Assembly: GCA_021234155.1 (NCBI GenBank) | Contig: JAJEKV010000032.1 | Location: 3,182,156-3,246,155, forward strand | Direction of reading: 5' to 3' | Source: Isoetes taiwanensis | Lineage: Eukaryota; Streptophyta; Lycopodiopsida; Isoetales; Isoetaceae | Length of the DNA: 64,000 nt | In this document: in pieces, positions 44,870-56,907 of the stretch | Numbering within the stretch: position 1 is the stretch's first letter | Layout: each line of letters begins with the position of its first letter | Translations under genes and position numbers: made by a program | The notes under the pieces: generated by a model | The model's input: only the letters and a program-made list of their open reading frames with translations | Database searches by the model: none | Told to the model about the DNA's origin: nothing

Positions 44870-45560
44870 AAGAAATATGGCATAGAGATGAGAATGGGAA
44901 GCCTATGATACCTCCAGGTCAATCAAAAGCTCTAAAACCTACTAAAGAAGTGAAGCAATTGGGATTGACTAAGGAAGGAATCCGGGACTATATAAAGCAT
45001 TGGAAAATCAACCTTGATGACACCATCATGCATTGGTAGCTTACTAGAAGAAGGTGATTAACTTGTTGGGGGAGGTAGACGCATCCTTAAAAGAATTGAA
45101 AGAAGGGTAGTTGCCTAAAACTAGGTGGAAGACCTTAGCAGGTGTTGAGGACATTGATGCCACTATTAGTAGCATTCGTAAGCAATATGCTCATCCTCCT
45201 TCTGACAAACATTATGTTGGTCCTAAGAACAATAGGCCAAAGTATCTAAGCATGCAAGCTTATAAACCTTCCACTGACTTGGAGTGCCACTAATTTGTGG
45301 TAGTAAAGCCAGCAGATTTAGAGATCTATCCAGTGTGGTTGGGATGCATCATCTCTGATATTTGCAAAGAAGAAAGTAATATTAACCAATGTTTCGGATA
45401 AAGAAAGATATATAGATTGTTGGACAAAGAAGTGGAGGAGAAATCCTAGTGATCCTGATCTTTGGCTAGACTTTGAAAGTGTATTGTGGACTCCAAAAAC
45501 TGTTCTAGTGTGAGAAGAAGAAGGCTATGATATCATTGGATGCTTCAAGAAAAGTAAATA
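44870..45560 (+). pseudogene. Unrecognised decayed protein-coding stretch
   Basis: Across frames on plus, coding-like pieces follow in order: RDENGKPMIPPGQSKALKPT, LGLTKEGIRDYIKHWKINLD, PKTRWKTLAGVEDIDATISS (45111-45293), KPADLEIYPVWLGCIISDI, then a Trp-rich end (WTKKWRRNPSDPDLWLDFES, VLWTPKTVLV). Several stops and shifts break it. The Trp-rich end and lack of host homology I recognise suggest a transposon-encoded protein, family unknown. Confidence 0.35.
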
Positions 45561-45988
45561 ACTATGTAAATGATCTTCGTCATGTTTTTATGATATAGTG
45601 CTATTGTGAAATATTGACTATTTTGTAAATAATATGATATTACGGTTTCATACTTTTGAGGTGAAATCTGTAAAATTGAATATGCTACTAAAAACATGCA
45701 ATATGAAATTTGTCCCAAAATTAAGACATAATTTCAATTTAATTGAATGATGGTTATATCTTTATCTCAATTAATCAAACTTGCATATATAAGAAGAGAA
45801 TTTTGTTGAAAAGGCGAGTCAAACGAGTGCCAAATCAAATTTATAAGCAAGCCCTCCAAGAAAAAGAGGTTGAAATAAAAACATTAGCCTAATCAAAAAT
45901 ATTTTATTTGGCTCATATAATGATATGTTTTCGAGGTTCAATATGTCGCCCTTTAAATGTGTATAATATCTAGCCTCCATGAGATACT

Positions 45989-46139
45989 GCATACATTTAA
46001 ATTACTAGCTTTGCTATTTGGTATGGATGCTAACCTATAGATCCAATGTTGACAAATGTCTCTAGTACATACATTTAAATTACTAACTTTGCTATTTGGC
46101 ATGGATGCTAACCTAGAGATTCAATGTTCAAATGTCTCT
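45989..46139. repeat. Tandem duplication of ~75 bp
   Basis: ACATTTAAATTACTAnCTTTGCTATTTGGnATGGATGCTAACCT occurs near 45993 and again near 46070 with few changes. Confidence 0.85.
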
Positions 46140-46960
46140 TTGGCCCCATGGTTGCCTGAATCCATTAAGCTCAAGCATTTGGTGTGTTCTCGCAAGCTGC
46201 AATGGCATGCCAGAAAATATTCCTTCTCTCATTGGCCCTTGGACATATACCTGCTAAACATGTTGGTAAGTACAAAATAAATGAACATGATGGGCAATGA
46301 TAAATGGTTAAACTTACTCTCACACGCTTGCCAACGTTTGCAAAAGTAAAATCAAGTTCTCTCGTGAGTTCTAGCAAAGTCCCAATTCTGTATACATCAT
46401 GCACCATGATTATAAACAGCAAAATTAAGGTCTACTTTTGAAGATTTTATTGACTGGCGGGACCTGCCTTATAAATGAAAGTGTTCATCACGTTGATCAT
46501 TTTCTAAGATTCCTTTGTGTATCGTATACCGTGGGATAAAACACCATCCACTGTGGAAAGATGAATTTTGAATGGACGCCTTTTGCAATATAGGTCCATG
46601 TAACATATCTGTCGTAATCCTATTAAACAGCTGATTGTGACCTCCCAAGAGACAAAACATGTCGTGGCTAATATGTCAAGGGAGGGAGTCTAATGCGTGT
46701 CCATTTCTAGGCTATTTTGGTGTTTTTCATATAACTACGTTCTATAAGACCACATCTATATGTCTTGAAGTACTAAATGGACAACCGTGAAGCATCTTCA
46801 AATTCAGATCTGCTACATTCCATGAGAGAGATGATCTGAAATAACATGTCAAATTGCATCAATCTCTGCCATAAAAGTTGGAAATGGCATCCAATATTTG
46901 CGCCAGTGAAAAGGGCTGCAGTGGTAATGGGAATTTTGGCTGTTGAAAAAACCAAACAGC
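46140..46960. other. No supported gene
   Basis: Only short frames; no domain or RNA gene seen. Confidence 0.5.
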
Positions 46961-46964
46961 CAGA

Positions 46965-49473
46965 AATTGATTCACTAGTGCAAAAGAAGTTGCACAGGAG
47001 ATAAAATCTGTAAAAGAGATGCAAACTAAATTGCAATCTATGGAAGAGGGTATGAAAAAATTAACCCAAGGTGAACAGAAAAGAAGCTTTATTTGGTGTA
47101 CTCGATGTTCAAAGCCTGGGCATTACACAACGGAATGCCGATCTAACTTGGAAAATAAATTCTGTCATATATGTGAAAAGAGTAACCATGAGACCAAGGA
47201 TTGTTATTTTAATTCTAAGAACAAAGGGAAAGCTATGTTGAAACTTTTGCGGTGTCTGCGCAAGCAAAAGATAAAAAGTTTTCTCAAATCATTACTTGCT
47301 GGAACTGCGGAAAGAAGGGGCATTTCTCCCGTGATTGTAAGCAACCAAAGAAAGAATTTAAGGGCAACTCTCAAGAGAGCCCTGAGGTTAAAGCTCAAGA
47401 AGCCCGAATGGTTAGTTTGGAATATGACGTTGATGTGAATGCCGTGACCAGGCAAAGGGCTAAACAACAGGGGATTCATGTATCTAACATTCATGGCAAA
47501 ACGATGAAAGGAAAGAAAGAGAGATATCCGGATGTTCTACAAGAACAAGAGGTCTTTAATGAGGTGAAAGATCAAATTCAAAATTTTCAATCTGAGAATT
47601 TTGGCAATAAAGTTCATGGGCTAAGAGATAGTAAACATGATCTGGATTTTATTAAACAACAAGTACAAAAATTAATAGTTCACATTCCATTGAGGATAGT
47701 AACTAAATATTTTCCTGGATTAAAATCGATTGAACTTAAAGAAGATGAGCTAATGGAAGATATCAAAGAATTGAATAATGAAATTGAAGAAATGATGATT
47801 CATGTTCCTCTTGTTTTACTAGGAAAGTATGTATCGGATTTAGGCATATCCAAAGCGTTCTATCAGACTGAAGATTCGGTTGCCACATACAAGATTGAAC
47901 CAACAGATAAATATAACCCTGTAGTTACAGTTTTAATTAAGGGAATGGAAATTACAAAAGCTCATGTGGATGACGGTGCAGGAGTAAATATTATGACGAA
48001 TTCATTACGCAAAAAGTTAAAGTTTAATGATTTGCATAGAGCTCATTTTAATGTAAAGATGGCAGTTCATAGGAAAGTTGAACCATTAGGGATATTGAAG
48101 GATATTTCGTTTTCAATAGGGGACTTGCAATTTGAACAAGATTTCGTTGTTTTGGAAACACAACCAAGAACTACAGATTACCAGATCCTTCTAGGAAGAT
48201 CTTGGTTGCGAGCTTCTAAAGCAATACATGACTGGTCAACCAACATGCTTACCTTATCAAAACAGGGCAAAATAGCCAAAATTAATTTACCGTCAGGATC
48301 AAGTACTATTTTGAAGGAAGAAGTGGTTTTTTCTGATAGCGATGATGAAGAGGGTATTTATGAAGAAGAAGATGAAGAAGAAGATTTTTATAATGTTGAT
48401 GTGTTTGAGGAATTCAAATGGATTGTGCCACTTGTTTAATAGTGGAACAAGTAATGGATTACTCTCCTGGTTTTACGAAAGTACAACAAGGCACTGCAGT
48501 TTTACAACGTGAACCAGCTCATACATTGCACGGCAATAATCTGATTCCCTATTTGGGTACTCCAGAAGTTGACGAAATCAATCTAGGATCTGAAAGTGAA
48601 CCTCAAACAGTACGTTTGGGCAAAGACTTGCCATCATACATTCGTGAAGCAGCTATAAAATTATTCCAACGATATAAGGATATATTTGCTTGGAGTTATA
48701 CAGATTTGAGGGGAATTTCTTCCGATGTTTGCCTTATGATAATACCTCTAATACTAACTACCAAACCGGTTTACCAAAGAGCTTACAGAATGAATCCTAA
48801 TTTTGCTTCAAGTGTTAAAGAAGAGATCCAAAAATTGTTGCATGCTGATTTTATATTCGAGGTAGAAACGAGTGATTGGGTTTCCCCAATAGTCTGTGTA
48901 AAGAAGAAAAATGGAAAATTACGTGTATGTGTGGACTTTCGAAAGCTTAATGATGCCTTAGAGAAAGATCATTTTCCACTCACGTTTACAGATCAAGTGT
49001 TAGAACAAGTAGCAGGTCATGAATGTTATTCATTCATGGATGGTTTTTCTGGATACAATCAGATTAAAATACATCCTGATGACCAATTAAAAACGACCTT
49101 TATAACGCAGTTTGGCACTTACGCCTATAAGGTGATGCCATTTGGTTTGAGTAGCGCTCCTTCATTATTCCAAAGAATAATGCTTATAGTTTTCAAAGAG
49201 TATATTGGAATTTTATTGAAGTCTTCTTAGACGATTTTACGGTGTTTAGTAGCCTCCAAGATCACATCTCAATGCAATTGTGTTTTGAGAGATATCGAAA
49301 GTATGGAGTTTCTCTTAAATCCTGAAAAGTGCACCTTTTTGGTCAAACATGGGATGCCTTCTGGGACACATTGTGTCTAAGGAAGGATTACTTACTGATC
49401 CAAGCAAGGTACAAGCAGTTCAAGACATGCCTTCTCCTAGAAACATGACTGAAGTAAAGCGTTTCCTGGGAAA
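46965..49473 (+). mobile_element. Ty3/gypsy (Tat/Athila-like) gag-protease-RT, truncated
   Basis: Three CCHC zinc knuckles, CTRCSKPGHYTTEC and CHICEKSNHETKDC in the 47019-47438 frame and CWNCGKKGHFSRDC in the next (47252 onward), are separated by a frameshift. The 47252-48439 frame holds a retropepsin-like region, AHVDDGAGVNIM, where the usual DSG/DTG is DDG, plus an acidic tail. The 48418-49230 frame is reverse transcriptase (LRVCVDFRKLNDALEKDHFP, YKVMPFGLSSAPSLFQRI), continuing in another frame with FLDDFTVFSS near 49215 and VKRFLG at 49470. It ends abruptly at ~49473 where an opposite-strand element begins. RNase H and integrase are missing. Confidence 0.9.
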
Positions 49474-51727
49474 AGCAACCCTCCCGGATCCGGAGATTTT
49501 AGGCACCCCGAAGATCAATCTTCGTAAAATAATGCGCACCTTGGAGTCGCTCCAACAACTTTGGGATCAGAGGAAGCGGATACCAATTCAGCACTGTAAT
49601 TTTATTGAGGCCATGATAATTAACGACCAGACGCAGTGAATCATCCTTCTTTTTGACGAAGAAGATAGGTGCTCCAGCAGGGAATGTCGAATGAAGCTAG
49701 TGGCTAGATTCCCTTCAATATAATCCCGCAAAACCTTCAACTCAGTGGGCGATAGACCATACATTGGACCATATGGCGGCATTGTTCTAAGCTGCAAATC
49801 AATAGGACAATCATATGGATGATGCTCTGGGAGCTTTCTGACCTTGGATTTGTCAAAAGCATCAGAGAAGTCACCATATTTATCTGGGAGCATTGGAGTA
49901 GACTTCACTAGTGTCGAGCTAGCCGACGGGTGAACCTGGATTGCAAATACGGAACTTGGATCTTGCCTTCTAGATTTAATGAACTCGCGAAGAGAAATCT
50001 TCGAGATACGAAACTGAGAACATGAAGAAGCCTCTATAGAAGTAGGAGCAGGAACATGAGCAGGAGCAGGAGCAACTGGAACAGGAACTGGAGCAGGGAC
50101 TGGAGCAAGAACTGGAGCATAGCAGAAGCAGGAACTGGAACTGGAGCAAGAGCAGGAGCAAGAGCTGGAGCTGGAGCCGGGACATCATATGGTCAGAATC
50201 TGGGGCATGAACTGGAGCAGAGGCAAGAGTCGAATCAGAACATGGAGCAGAAACAGGAACAGCAAGGACGAAATCAGGGGCCCACGATACTGCACGGATC
50301 GAAGTCGATGTTGGTATAAAGACCTGAACTATAGATGAATTGGAACTAGAGCTAGAACCAGCAAATCGAAACGATCTAGTACGCCAATCAATCTGTAGGT
50401 TATGTAGCTCGAGCTAGGGCAGCCCCAAGAATATTGGCGCATGTGGGCTAGCAATGAGATTGAAGGAAATACTACAAGAAACTCCCTCGAACAAAACCTG
50501 AAGAGGCACAGTACATTCTGTGACTGCACCCGAGGAGATCTCCCATTCATCAATTACTTCAACAGAAATGGGATGCTCAACCTTGCTTCTAGGGATGGCG
50601 TGCTTATCGGCAAATGCACTATCCATAAAGCAAGCATTTTTACCACAATCAAGTCGCGCCAACGCTTCCAATCTTCCAACCTCTGATTTCAATGATATAG
50701 ACATGAAGAATGCCTTGCTGACCTTATTCGATGGAATAAATATGTCAAGAAGTGTGGAAGGAGTCTGGGGCGGCCAGCCAATGAGAAACTCCTACTACTC
50801 GGACCGGCCCTTGAAGTTTTCCGACCGATTTGGGTGCTTCATAGGGCATCCACGAGCAATATGGACAGCTCCTCCACAGTAGAGGCAAAGATTAGCCTCT
50901 CTCTGACGCTGCTTCTCGGCGGCAGATAAGAGTCCTCGAACTGCCCGATCAATTTGCATAGGATGAGGTCCGGACCTGCTGGATTCCACAGATGAGACCG
51001 GGAAGGCATAGCTACAAGCGCTTGTGTGATTGGGAAGACCTGACTACGTCTCTCTTGCCTACATTCGAAGAGCCGATTATCACATCGAACTACAAATCTG
51101 ATGGCTTCTTCCAAGGTCTGAGAGTCCTCCATAGACAACATCATATCTTTGACATCCTCACGTAACCCCCTTCGGAAACAATCTCGAAGTGCAACATCAT
51201 CCGAGGCAGTATCTACCGCAATTTGATGAAATTCTGATGCATATACTGAAGCTGGATGAGAGCCTTCTTAGATTGCAAAGTTTTGTGACTGTTGTGTGCT
51301 GACGATCGGTGTCTCCAAAGCATGCCTCGAGTTCTGCAGTGAAAGCAGCAAAATCTTGCAACTCTGGGGTTCCTTTCTCCAATAAAAGAGCAAACCAACT
51401 TAGAGCTGGCCCTATCAGGAGAGAACTAATCAGCCTAACTTGTTCCTGGGCCGTGGGATATCTATGAGGATGGAGCTGGATCGCAAGCCTGATCTGATTC
51501 AAAAAACCACGGAGCTTGGACCGAGTGCCATCAAAATTCGCTGGCAGGCTGATCTTAGGCTCTGATAGCCTCAACCCAGAGCTAGAAGCAGATACATGTG
51601 AAGCAACACGTTCCTTAAGCTCTTTATTGTCCAATTGCAACTGCTGGCATACTTGAACAAGCTGTTGGACCTGCTGTAATAAAGTCGAAACCTCCTCCAT
51701 AGATATAAAATCACCAAATACGAGCAA
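49474..51727 (-). mobile_element. Second Ty3/gypsy element (gag to RT start)
   Basis: On minus in order: gag (51197-51727; LSEPKISLPANFDGTRSKLR, then GFLNQIRLAI), a second gag piece (50839-51144), a zinc knuckle CLYCGGAVHIARGC (near 50880), a protease-like segment with LDCGKNACFMDSAF where DSG is DCG (50414-50704), a Pro/Ala/Val linker over a minisatellite, and the RT N-terminus (49588-49908; LPDKYGDFSDAFDKSKVRKL). RT then continues out of frame to FTKIDLRGA and RIREG at ~49480. It stops mid-RT at the junction with the plus-strand element. Multiple stops and shifts. Confidence 0.9.
50030..50215. repeat. GGAGCA/GGAACT hexamer minisatellite
   Basis: Dozens of 6-bp units (GGAGCA, GGAACT, GGAACA) encode, on minus, a Pro-Ala/Pro-Val linker between protease and RT of the gypsy element. 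Confidence 0.85.
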
Positions 51728-51739
51728 AAAAAAAAATGC

Positions 51740-52240
51740 TTAGGATCAGAGCAGGTTGCAACTATTAACTTTTTTTTCGATTCTATTGAAGATCAAGAAG
51801 TGCAATACTCTCATTAGACTCAACAATTTTAATTCCTCTAATATTGAAAGCTGGATCAGGATTATCCTAGAGAATAGAATTCTTATCCATGTTAAGGCAG
51901 ACTTTAGAGCAATGCCAATTAGGTTAATGCAGTCAAAGAAATTATCTACGACCTCATTATCTACCTTAAGCACGATGAAGACATCATCTGCATACTAAAG
52001 AAAAGTCAACTGTTCGCGCAAATTCGACATAGTAGGACCAGAGATTTGATTGGAAGTCTGAAGGCAGAAAATTAGCCTAGCAAGGATTTCAGCCACAGTT
52101 AAGAAAATATAGGTTGCAAGAGGGCATCCTTATAACCCCTCTTTTGATAAGGGAAAAATCAGTAGGCATGCCATTGAATATCAACACAGAGTAAACATTA
52201 TTATTCAAACCCGTAATTTTTGAAACTTATTTGCATTTAT
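51740..52240 (-). mobile_element. LINE reverse-transcriptase fragment
   Basis: Minus-strand translation reads NGMPTDFSLIKRG, then NLYFLTVAEILARLIFCLQ, then LTFLQYADDVFIVLKVDNE, matching the RGxRQGCPLAPYLF and YADD motifs of plant LINE RT, with the RQGCP part decayed. One shift separates the two halves. No ends were identified. Confidence 0.75.
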
Positions 52241-54095
52241 AATATGAGTTACATGGATCTGAATAGTAATAATGAGTAGGTCCTCTATTATACCCATGAC
52301 ACTTATCTATGTACCAGCGTATTCATGCTATGAACTTATTATTGTCTACTTCGATGAAAATAAGCAGAACAAGGGGACTTCATATTAGAATTTATGACGA
52401 GCACCCATTTGCCACATTAAGAGGAGTTGATAAAATAGAAGAGATAGTAGAAAGGTATTTTTGGGGGATTCAGACAATGAGATCCCATCTAAAGTGGCAT
52501 ATTCCACATTGCTTCTCCCCTTTCCTGAGAGGGGTATGCAAGGACAATGATTCGTGGTTTTTGTCCTACGCGCTTGAATGCATAACGAAGTTGTTTGATG
52601 CAAGAAAAAGGACTTGTGCAAGATGGACAATATTATGGTGTTGAGGTCATGAGATAAGCTCTAGTTCCACATTATTGGAGAGGAGAAAAATAAGAAAATG
52701 CTTTTTATCATTCTACTGGAGATCAACTGGTCTGTAAGACATAAAATTGCTAAAGAATATAGAGTAGGGAAGAATGGGAAACATGCATAAGACAAGAGCT
52801 AACTCGCACTCAGTGGAGCTAAGGCTGGCCTTCCAATAGGTGCCTAGTTGCACTGCTATCTATGTTTCTTTCTTTCATTCTTTCTTATCAAACATGTTAT
52901 TGACAAGTGTGGATATCACATTAAAGAAAAAGGATGTAAAGGCATTTTTAATTTGAAAGAAAAGCGAAACTAAATTAAATTTAAAAACTAGTCAGAAGAC
53001 AAGCTATATATTTGTAGTGCAATAATTATGGGAAAAGAAAGAAATAAACAAATAATTTTGGTCCATTTAAATTTCAAGAATCAATGTCTATGCAATCCTC
53101 TTTCTTATGTCCACATATATGGATTGCCGCAAATTAAAATATATAGAAAATAAGGCACGAATATACCCAATATATAAAAGATTAATAGCATTTGGAACAA
53201 GAAGACATCTGCTTGAATGCTAATAAGACTTGATAGCTGAATATAAAGGAATCTTCAACTTAATGTAGACTATATAAGCCATGTTATTTTGTCCGTGTGC
53301 AAGTGTCCATGCTATTATTTATAGCCACCGGGAAGTACATGATCAGAAATACTGTTGACATTCAATAATATCCATTGAAATTTTGCAACCTATACCTAAA
53401 TGAAAAACAAAATGGAAATAAGAAGTATTTGAAATTAAGATTTGTTATTTTCGCTAAAAAATAAATATATCCAAACATGTTTTCACGCAAGGAACAAGAT
53501 TCCTTTCAAAATGAAAGTAGTTTCTATAAATCTTATGTATAACTGTTATGGTATAATTTATCCATTGATGTCAGCATGACAGCGTATTATTGCAATATTT
53601 TTATTTTAAAGACTAATTGCCCACATGGTTTTCCAATGTTTGTTCATACTAGATTTCTTTTCCCAATAGTCCTCTGGAATCCTCAGAGAAATTAGTACTG
53701 CAAGCTACTGTTTAGAAATCTCTGTTTGGTTACTGTAGAATAGACAATGATAGTAATAATTGTTTAGTTCTATAGTCTCATAATACAAGACATAACATGT
53801 GGTTGTAGAAGAATTGTTTGGCACGGTTGAAAACCAAGTGATATAAAAGCAATGCTGAATAAGTTATGTGTTGAACTTGCTTGAAGGGAGGCAGTGCCTT
53901 GGGGAGAAAGACAACCTGGAGAAGAATTGTCAAATGTTTTTGTTTGCAGGGCAAAGGCACGAGGATCCCACGTTAGAGCAGACAAATTCATGACTGAAAG
54001 CATGTCGTCTACAAGGTAGTAGTATATAAGGATTCCATCTTTGGGGTGACTCAGTATTGACCCAAAGACCCTTAATCTAAACAAACCCAAAGGGC
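52241..54095. other. AT-rich spacer, no supported gene
   Basis: Short frames near 52309-52644 lack domains. The rest is AT-rich, and stop codons are frequent in all frames. Confidence 0.55.
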
Positions 54096-54097
54096 CA

Positions 54098-54127
54098 ACA
54101 GAAAAAAAAAAAAAAAAAAAAAAAAAA
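54098..54127 (+). repeat. Poly(A) tract
   Basis: About 28 A residues, followed by AAAGGACTCAAAGGGC. It may be a retroposon tail or simple repeat. Confidence 0.85.
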
Positions 54128-54499
54128 GGACTCAAAGGGCACAAAAAGAAGAGAGGACCCAATTGACTCATCCATGACCCAAAAAAGGGTGCAAAAAAGG
54201 AAAAATAAATAGTGCCCTATAATTCAAACATAGATGTGACAACAAAAGACAAAGAACGAATTTACCAATTTAGCAGCTTGTCAGTAAACCTAAAAAGTAA
54301 CTAGTAAGACTTCAACGGACCAGATCGTATGAAAAAATCCCGCCCACAAATCCAACGGGTAAGTTTCTCACACGTACGCTCTTACAATCGACGGCAAGGA
54401 TGGCGTAACAGCGCGCGTGAGGAATGGCTGCGATGGTGCGGCTTTGTGCCTTGTTCCCATGTGCGAACTGGAGGACGTCCGGCCGGCTATGGCGGAAGA

Positions 54500-55095
54500 G
54501 AGCTCTCCTGATCTGACTCTATATATAAACTAATAAGTATATATGCGTTTGTGCGGCGACGCAAAGCAACGGTAATAGGGCGGCTGGCAGTGGAACCGAG
54601 GAAATATTCAGATTTTATGCGCTTATCAATCCAAATGCTGTGTTCCTGCATCTTCAATCCAGGACTTGATTTTTTTCATGTGCGGATTTTGACTAAAATC
54701 CATCCATTTGCGTGTTTTCGACGATTTTCTAGAGCAGTTTGGTGGTGAATCGAAGCTGTTCAGTGGATTGAAAGTGGGTTAGATGAAAATGGCAAGATCT
54801 GGGGCTGCCATTGCTTGAGCTAGTTGTTGTAGTTTGAAGCTGTTGGTTATGGCTTGGCAGATGGCCGTTGTGAGGTTTGATGATGCGAGGCGGATTTTAT
54901 GGAAGAATATAAAAGCGGATGCATGAATATAGGTTTGTGTTAATCAATTTTAGGATTGGCCCATTTTGGAAAGAATTTGAAGGATGGGCAGTGAAGAGAA
55001 TGGCGAATGGAAATGCACCAACCTAGCAGTAAACAGCTATATTTTTCTCTGAACAGTGTGCACTGGTACCCTGTTTTATAAGTCTGGTTCCCAAA
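54500..55095 (+). promoter_or_regulatory. BRX gene promoter and 5' leader
   Basis: GACTCTATATATAAACTAAT near 54515-54534 is a plausible TATA box about 560 bp before the BRX ATG. Several short upstream ATGs lie in between, so the leader may be spliced or may restrain translation. Confidence 0.4.
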
Positions 55096-56907
55096 ATGCT
55101 CCCCTGCATTCTCTGCACTAAACAGGTCGAAGAAGACGATGAATCTTTGGGACCCAGAACCCACAAATTACAAGGAGGAGCTAAGGATGGGATAAAATCC
55201 TTCACAACACAGGTTCGTTCCGTTTCATTGCATGCAAACATGTTTGAATTGTGCAATAAATCCACATCAAGGACGCTTTCATCTCTATCAGTTCATATCC
55301 TGGCCGAGCTTTTCGTGCCAAAAGAGTTTTTCATCGTCTTTTGATAGTAAAGTGAGAGCGCTTTTCAATTAAGTAGTCGCATGCTCGCATGAGCTGATCA
55401 CTTTAGTGCCCAAATAATATTATTTTTAGATCGTTTTTCTAGTGCCCTCTTTCCCGTACAATCTGTAAGCCGTAGTGCAGTGCCATGTTCTTCTAGTTCC
55501 GATGTACTACTTACCGTTCCAACGGGGAAGATTTTTTATATGATCTCAGTAGTTGAAACATCTTATTCCGGAAGTTGTTTTAAACGATGCTATACTTGTT
55601 TCAAATCATGATGTTGAATGCTTCGACTGATGGGTAAACTATTGGCAGCTGAAGGACATAGTGCTAAAGGTATCTTCTGCATATCGGCAATGCAGACCTT
55701 GTGCAACACCCATTGAGCAAAATGAGGGAGCAGAGGATATTGGGACTTCTTCCGTTGCATCTTCAGAGGAGTGGATTAAATCACATAAACCAGGTTTCAG
55801 TAACGGCAAGCTGACAGTTCAGGTTGAACCAGCTTCTTCAGACAGACCTTTGACAGATAACTACTCTAAGCTGTATAATAGTGACTCCCCAGGAACAAAT
55901 GAAGGCGAGGTTGTAGTTAATGGAGAAGATGATTCGTTACAAGAGTGGGTTGCCCAAGTTGAGCCAGGTGTTTTGATAACGTTTCTATCTTTGCCAACTG
56001 GTGAAAATGAATTAAAACGCATCAGATTCAGGTATGTGTCACGGTTATTTTTAGATATAAGATTTGGGACAAATAGATCAATAAGAAAGATGGTTGTTTA
56101 ATTTCAGTCGAGATTTGTTCAACAAATGGCAAGCAGAAGCATGGTGGGGTGAGAACTGTGATAGGGTTCATGAACTTTATAACGTTGTAAGGACTGACAA
56201 GTCACTTTTCACTTCAATTGGCTCCAAGGAGGAGGTATTGTCTGCCAAGATGTAGATCTCTTTCTTTTGCTTTTCATATATATTTAGCCTAGATATTCAA
56301 ACTGTTTGAAATGGGATACAGCAGGCAAGGGACCTGCACAGAGCAGTCAAAGGTTATGGGAATCCAGCCTCATCCATAGTTCATGACGAGTTCATGAAAA
56401 ATGGTCATTTTAACTCAATATCGGATTGGCGAACCCCACAATCTGAAGCATCAAAAGTAGAGTCCCAAAAGTGCAAGCATGAAGGGAACGGCGAAAACGT
56501 TGAAACATGTTCCAAGTCTGATTATTGCAGGCATGTGTGTAGGAACAACTCTGGCCCCCCAAGCCAAGCAAGTTCTATTGATAAGGAAAATGGTCATAAG
56601 CAAGATGATGGCGAAAGCGAGCATGTGGCTTCGCATGATAGCACTAGTGATGAAGGGAATGAATGGGTTGAAGAAGATGAGCCTGGGGTGTACATCACTA
56701 TCAAGTCATTGCCAGGGGGAGGTAGGGAACTTAGGCGGGTGAGATTCAGGTATGGTGATGGCAAAAAAAGTGCTTCTGCGTTCCTCAATGCTTTACTGCC
56801 TTTTCATTGACTTTGCCTTTGTGTGCAGTCGAGAAAAATTTAGCGAGCGACAAGCAAAATTGTGGTGGGAAAGAAATCGATTCAGAATACATGACCAGTA
56901 CCTTTAG
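55096..56907 (+). CDS. BRXL: BREVIS RADIX (BRX) family protein, five exons
   Basis: Exons 55096-55212, 55649-56031, 56108-56234, 56322-56749 and 56829-56907 join in phase with GT/AG borders to give 377 residues, a normal length for the family. The conserved N-terminus is MLPCILCTKQ (1-10) with KVSSAYRQCRPC (~46-57). BRX domain 1 is about 138-193 (EWVAQVEPGVLITFLSLP, then SRDLFNKWQAEAWWGENCDR, VHELYN). BRX domain 2 is about 323-377 (EWVEEDEPGVYITIKSLPGG, SREKFSERQAKLWWERNRFR, IHDQYL). Both domains are split by an intron at the same place (RIRF-S and RVRF-S, phase 2). BRX proteins act at the plasma membrane and nucleus in auxin/cytokinin-linked growth and vascular development; the domain mediates protein interaction. 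The exon 4 acceptor is a tandem NAGNAG. No defects seen, so likely functional. Confidence 0.93.

Noticed and set aside
50056-50319. Ser/Arg/Trp-rich plus-strand protein and Leu/Ser-rich minus-strand protein
   Set aside because: Products of the GGAGCA minisatellite read in wrong frames; the supported frame is the Pro/Ala linker of the minus gypsy element.
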